64,000 bases of DNA from the NCBI RefSeq assembly GCF_901709675.1, contig NC_051102.1:10425412-10489411 (forward strand), written 5' to 3'. The notes below the pieces were generated by a model. The model saw only the letters and a program-made list of their open reading frames with translations. It was not told the origin of the DNA and did not search any database. The stretch is from Syngnathus acus. Taxonomy: Eukaryota; Chordata; Actinopteri; Syngnathiformes; Syngnathidae. Both the position numbers and the translations under genes were made by a program. Below are positions 61,785 to 64,000 of the stretch, in pieces (within the stretch, counting starts at the first letter, position 1; every line of letters begins with the position of its first letter).

Positions 61785-61790
61785 TTTATT
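61785..61790 (-). terminator. candidate poly(A) signal of chd8
   Basis: AATAAA on the minus strand, about 390 bp past the chd8 stop codon. Confidence 0.4.
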
Positions 61791-62177
61791 TCACTGATGT
61801 TTGTCGAGGACCCAAATTGCAGTTCCTCCATAAGAAAAGGTTATCTACAGCAGGAGGCCCCCTTTTGGTCACAGCTGGGAATGTGATGTGAACTCCTCAA
61901 TTTGGGAGTGATCGGAGCAGGTTGATGATGGGCCACAGAGTAAAAATGAAATTTGCCGTTTGCTGCGGCTACAGTGGAGGACCGACCGAGAAGAGACGGA
62001 TTGACGGAAAGGTGGGTGGGTGCAAACCTGCTCTCTCAAAACAAAATCCACATATAAAATAAATTTGTAACGCATAAAAGCAGCAACACAATTTCATGTA
62101 GAAGGTAAAAATAAATGGGGGATAACGACGCACTTTCAGACGGGGTCTAATTCATTTGAGAATGGGGGGGGGGGGGG

Positions 62178-63848
62178 TCAATCCTCTGAGCTAGATGATG
62201 AGTCAGAGTCCTTCTGTGTGAGGATGACGTCATCTAATAGGGCCTCTTGATCTGAGCTGTCATAGTCTCCTTGGGAAAGGCTGTCACCAGCCTCAATTTT
62301 AACATCAAAGTCCGGACTGGTGAGGAAGTGTTGGGAGGTCTCCAGGTCCTCCTCGTCCATCATGTAAGCTCCATCCGAGACCAAAGTCTCCTCTTCCACT
62401 CCTTCCAGGTAAGGATTTTCAGGTGGTGGCTCTGGAGTGTGGTGGTGTTGGTGATGGTGGTGGTGGTGATGATGATGATGGTGGTGCCGGTGACGAGTTT
62501 TCTTAGGGATGTCCGAGTGTTCAGTCAGCAGTCTATGGAAGAGCGTTTCAGGCAAAAAGCCCTGCGAGAAAGAAATGTGGAACATGAATCTTGTAGGTAG
62601 CTTCATGGTATTTGATGTCAAACAAAATTTGCAAAATGTTGGTTTCATATGCATGTACTGTTGATTAAGAATCAAGAATGGCAAACGTACAGAGTTCCGA
62701 ACTGTTTCTGACCAATCGGGTGCGACGACTAAATCTGCATTTTCTTCTAGGTATTCTCGCAGATCTTGCAGCATCGGACAGAATGTGGCGCCGATCTTAA
62801 GTGGAGAAACAAAACATTTGTTCGCAGAAAATGTCAACAGGTGTGAAATAAGTGTGTTCAACCCAAGTGTTCTGTGTGTCTGACCTTCTTTCCTGTCCGC
62901 ATGTTAATAAGCTTGACCTTCTCATTGCCTGTCAGCGCTTTATCTGCCTTCCTCCTCCTCTTTCTCTTGCTCCTGTTCACAAGAAGCTGAAGAGGAAAGT
63001 ACGTGACCCCAAACGCCATTTTGCTCCTCGCGTTGCTCTTTGGAGACCAGAGAACAGCAAAACGTCCAATGCATTGATAATTTGTTGTACCTCTAGCATG
63101 TCCCCCTCCACTTCATATTCTGGATTCTCTTTCAGCCAGGTGGGAGGGTCCCGGCGGCGAGGAATACGCTCCAGTGGGTCAAGGAAGCCATCTGGGTCTG
63201 ATAACTACAACATAGAAGAATGGCAGGCAACAAGTCAGCAGTCAAAAGGTGGTGTGCTTGTCGCACCTAAATGCTTTTTCATTAAGATGATCATCGTACC
63301 TCCAGTTCTTTGCGCCTCTTCCGGCTGCTTTCGCCCCCTGACCCGTTGGGCATCAGTGCCTGCTTGGAGAAGGTCAGCTTCAGACCCTCCTCCTGGTAAA
63401 GTGACAGAGATGTATTGAGCCGTAATAAACACCACCGCTGCTGTCGACGAACAACTCACAAATAAATAAATACTGATCGGAAATGAAAAACCAAAAGAGA
63501 TTTGAGTTTTTGGGCTAGTTGGATAATGTCAACTTACAAAGTTGAACATGTTCTGTGGGAAAAAACAAAACAACGGCCTGATGATGATCAGGGTGATACA
63601 CAAAGCGAGACCCTAAAGGTTAAGTGCACAATGACCTTGAGGAGTTTGACAGTGAATTCTCCATCCTCTCCTTCTCCTCCAGGCACGCCGATGGGTTTGC
63701 GGCCCGCCCGAGCATAAGCCATTTCGTCTCCCTGCAGCTCGGAGCTTTGGTTAACGTGAGTTTCCGACACGTAGCGCCGCCCTGACGGCCACTGTCCGGT
63801 GAGCACCAGTGTGCACAAACTATCCAGACGGTTGATCAACACACGGTC
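62178..63848 (-). CDS. chd8: CHD8-like chromodomain helicase, C-terminal part (gene continues off the right edge)
   Basis: The gene encodes an ATP-dependent chromatin remodeller of the CHD6-9 (Kismet) group. Only the C-terminal 341 residues are here. Exons: 63848-63636, 63538-63552 (a microexon), 63392-63300, 63204-63091, 62986-62885, 62795-62691 and 62561-62178, all in phase. DRVLINRLDSLCTLVLTGQW opens the fragment, then EEGLKLTFSKQALMPNG. Two BRK-like blocks follow: WLKENPEYEVEGDMLE, and LTGNEKVKLINMRTGKK to LEENADLVVAPDW and FLPETLFHRLLTEH. The tail has a poly-His run, an acidic YDSSDQEALLDD stretch and the end SDSSSSSED. Poly-His followed by an acidic YDSS tail is a feature of CHD8 rather than CHD6, 7 or 9. 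The helicase core is outside the window. The donor of the first listed exon (GTCATT) is weak. Confidence 0.8.
63538..63552 (-). CDS. chd8: 15-nt in-frame microexon of chd8
   Basis: A 15-nt exon encoding NMFNF is framed by a strong acceptor (TTTTTTCCCACAG|) and a consensus donor (|GTAAGT). It is phase 0 on both sides and joins KLLK to EEGLKLTF without changing frame. The flanking introns are only 83 and 145 bp. Human CHD8 as I recall it joins the neighbouring blocks directly, so this exon may be alternative or fish-specific. Confidence 0.6.
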
Positions 63849-64000
63849 CTGAGTTTGAATGAAAGACAGTCATTAAACATCAGCCGCCGGCAAATCATGT
63901 GTGTACATAGATATAGCTGTAACTTTCCGAGTCATTTGAACGCAAATTCCAAGATGTTTTCCTGCCAAACAATTCAAATTCCACGGTTGGATTATTTTCG
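63849..64000 (-). other. chd8 intron at the window edge
   Basis: Sequence upstream of the acceptor at 63849-63850. No exon is visible before the window ends. Confidence 0.5.

Larger units (their letters stand above)
60431..62177. other. spacer and chd8 3' UTR
   Basis: AT-rich spacer upstream of the eif4g1 promoter, with a 23-G run (60630-60652) and an 11-12 G run near 61381. A minus-strand AATAAA at 61785-61790 would end chd8 about 390 bp past its stop. No other gene was seen. Confidence 0.45.

Overview
The window is nuclear DNA from a ray-finned fish, most likely a spiny-rayed teleost. Genes are split by many short GT-AG introns, coding exons match vertebrate families, and the spacers carry fish-type hAT MITEs, microsatellites and long poly-G/C tracts. 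The species cannot be named from the sequence. All gene models below were built by reading both strands, choosing splice sites by consensus and checking codon phase at every junction. Gene names rest on protein families known from memory, not on a database search.

Layout, left to right: the first coding exon of a period-family clock gene (per1-like, minus) with a TATA/E-box promoter near 5.1 kb; slc12a9 (minus, 14 coding exons, 7.6-14.4 kb); thrombopoietin, thpo (minus, 5 exons, 15.8-17.2 kb); a 7.5 kb spacer with a GA repeat and a GC-rich, first-exon-like block near 18.1-18.6 kb; a zona pellucida egg-coat gene (minus, 8 exons, 24.7-26.8 kb); clcn2 (plus, 27.2-37.0 kb); fam131a (minus, 40.5-42.8 kb); eif4g1 (minus, 29 coding exons plus a 21-nt microexon, 45.3-57.4 kb, promoter near 60.4 kb); and the 3' part of a chd8-like chromatin remodeller (minus, 62.2 kb to beyond the edge). 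Only clcn2 is on the plus strand.

The thpo-clcn2-fam131a-eif4g1 cluster corresponds to the human 3q27 block (EIF4G1-FAM131A-CLCN2-POLR2H-THPO). This supports the identity of the fast-evolving cytokine gene. POLR2H is not seen, a ZP gene sits in the gap, and thpo appears inverted relative to human. The genes do not form one pathway: they cover circadian timing, lysosomal/cation-chloride transport, thrombocyte growth, egg-coat structure, chloride conductance, translation initiation and chromatin remodelling.

The most interesting items are a compact fish thpo with a 13-nt first coding exon and no C-terminal glycan domain; two in-frame microexons (21 nt in eif4g1, 15 nt in chd8); a tandem triple acceptor and a start-abutting uORF in eif4g1; an E-box/CRE/TATA promoter on the period gene; a CLEAR-like box at slc12a9; and an intact-ended hAT MITE with a perfect 8-bp target duplication. 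No wholly novel multi-gene system was recognised.
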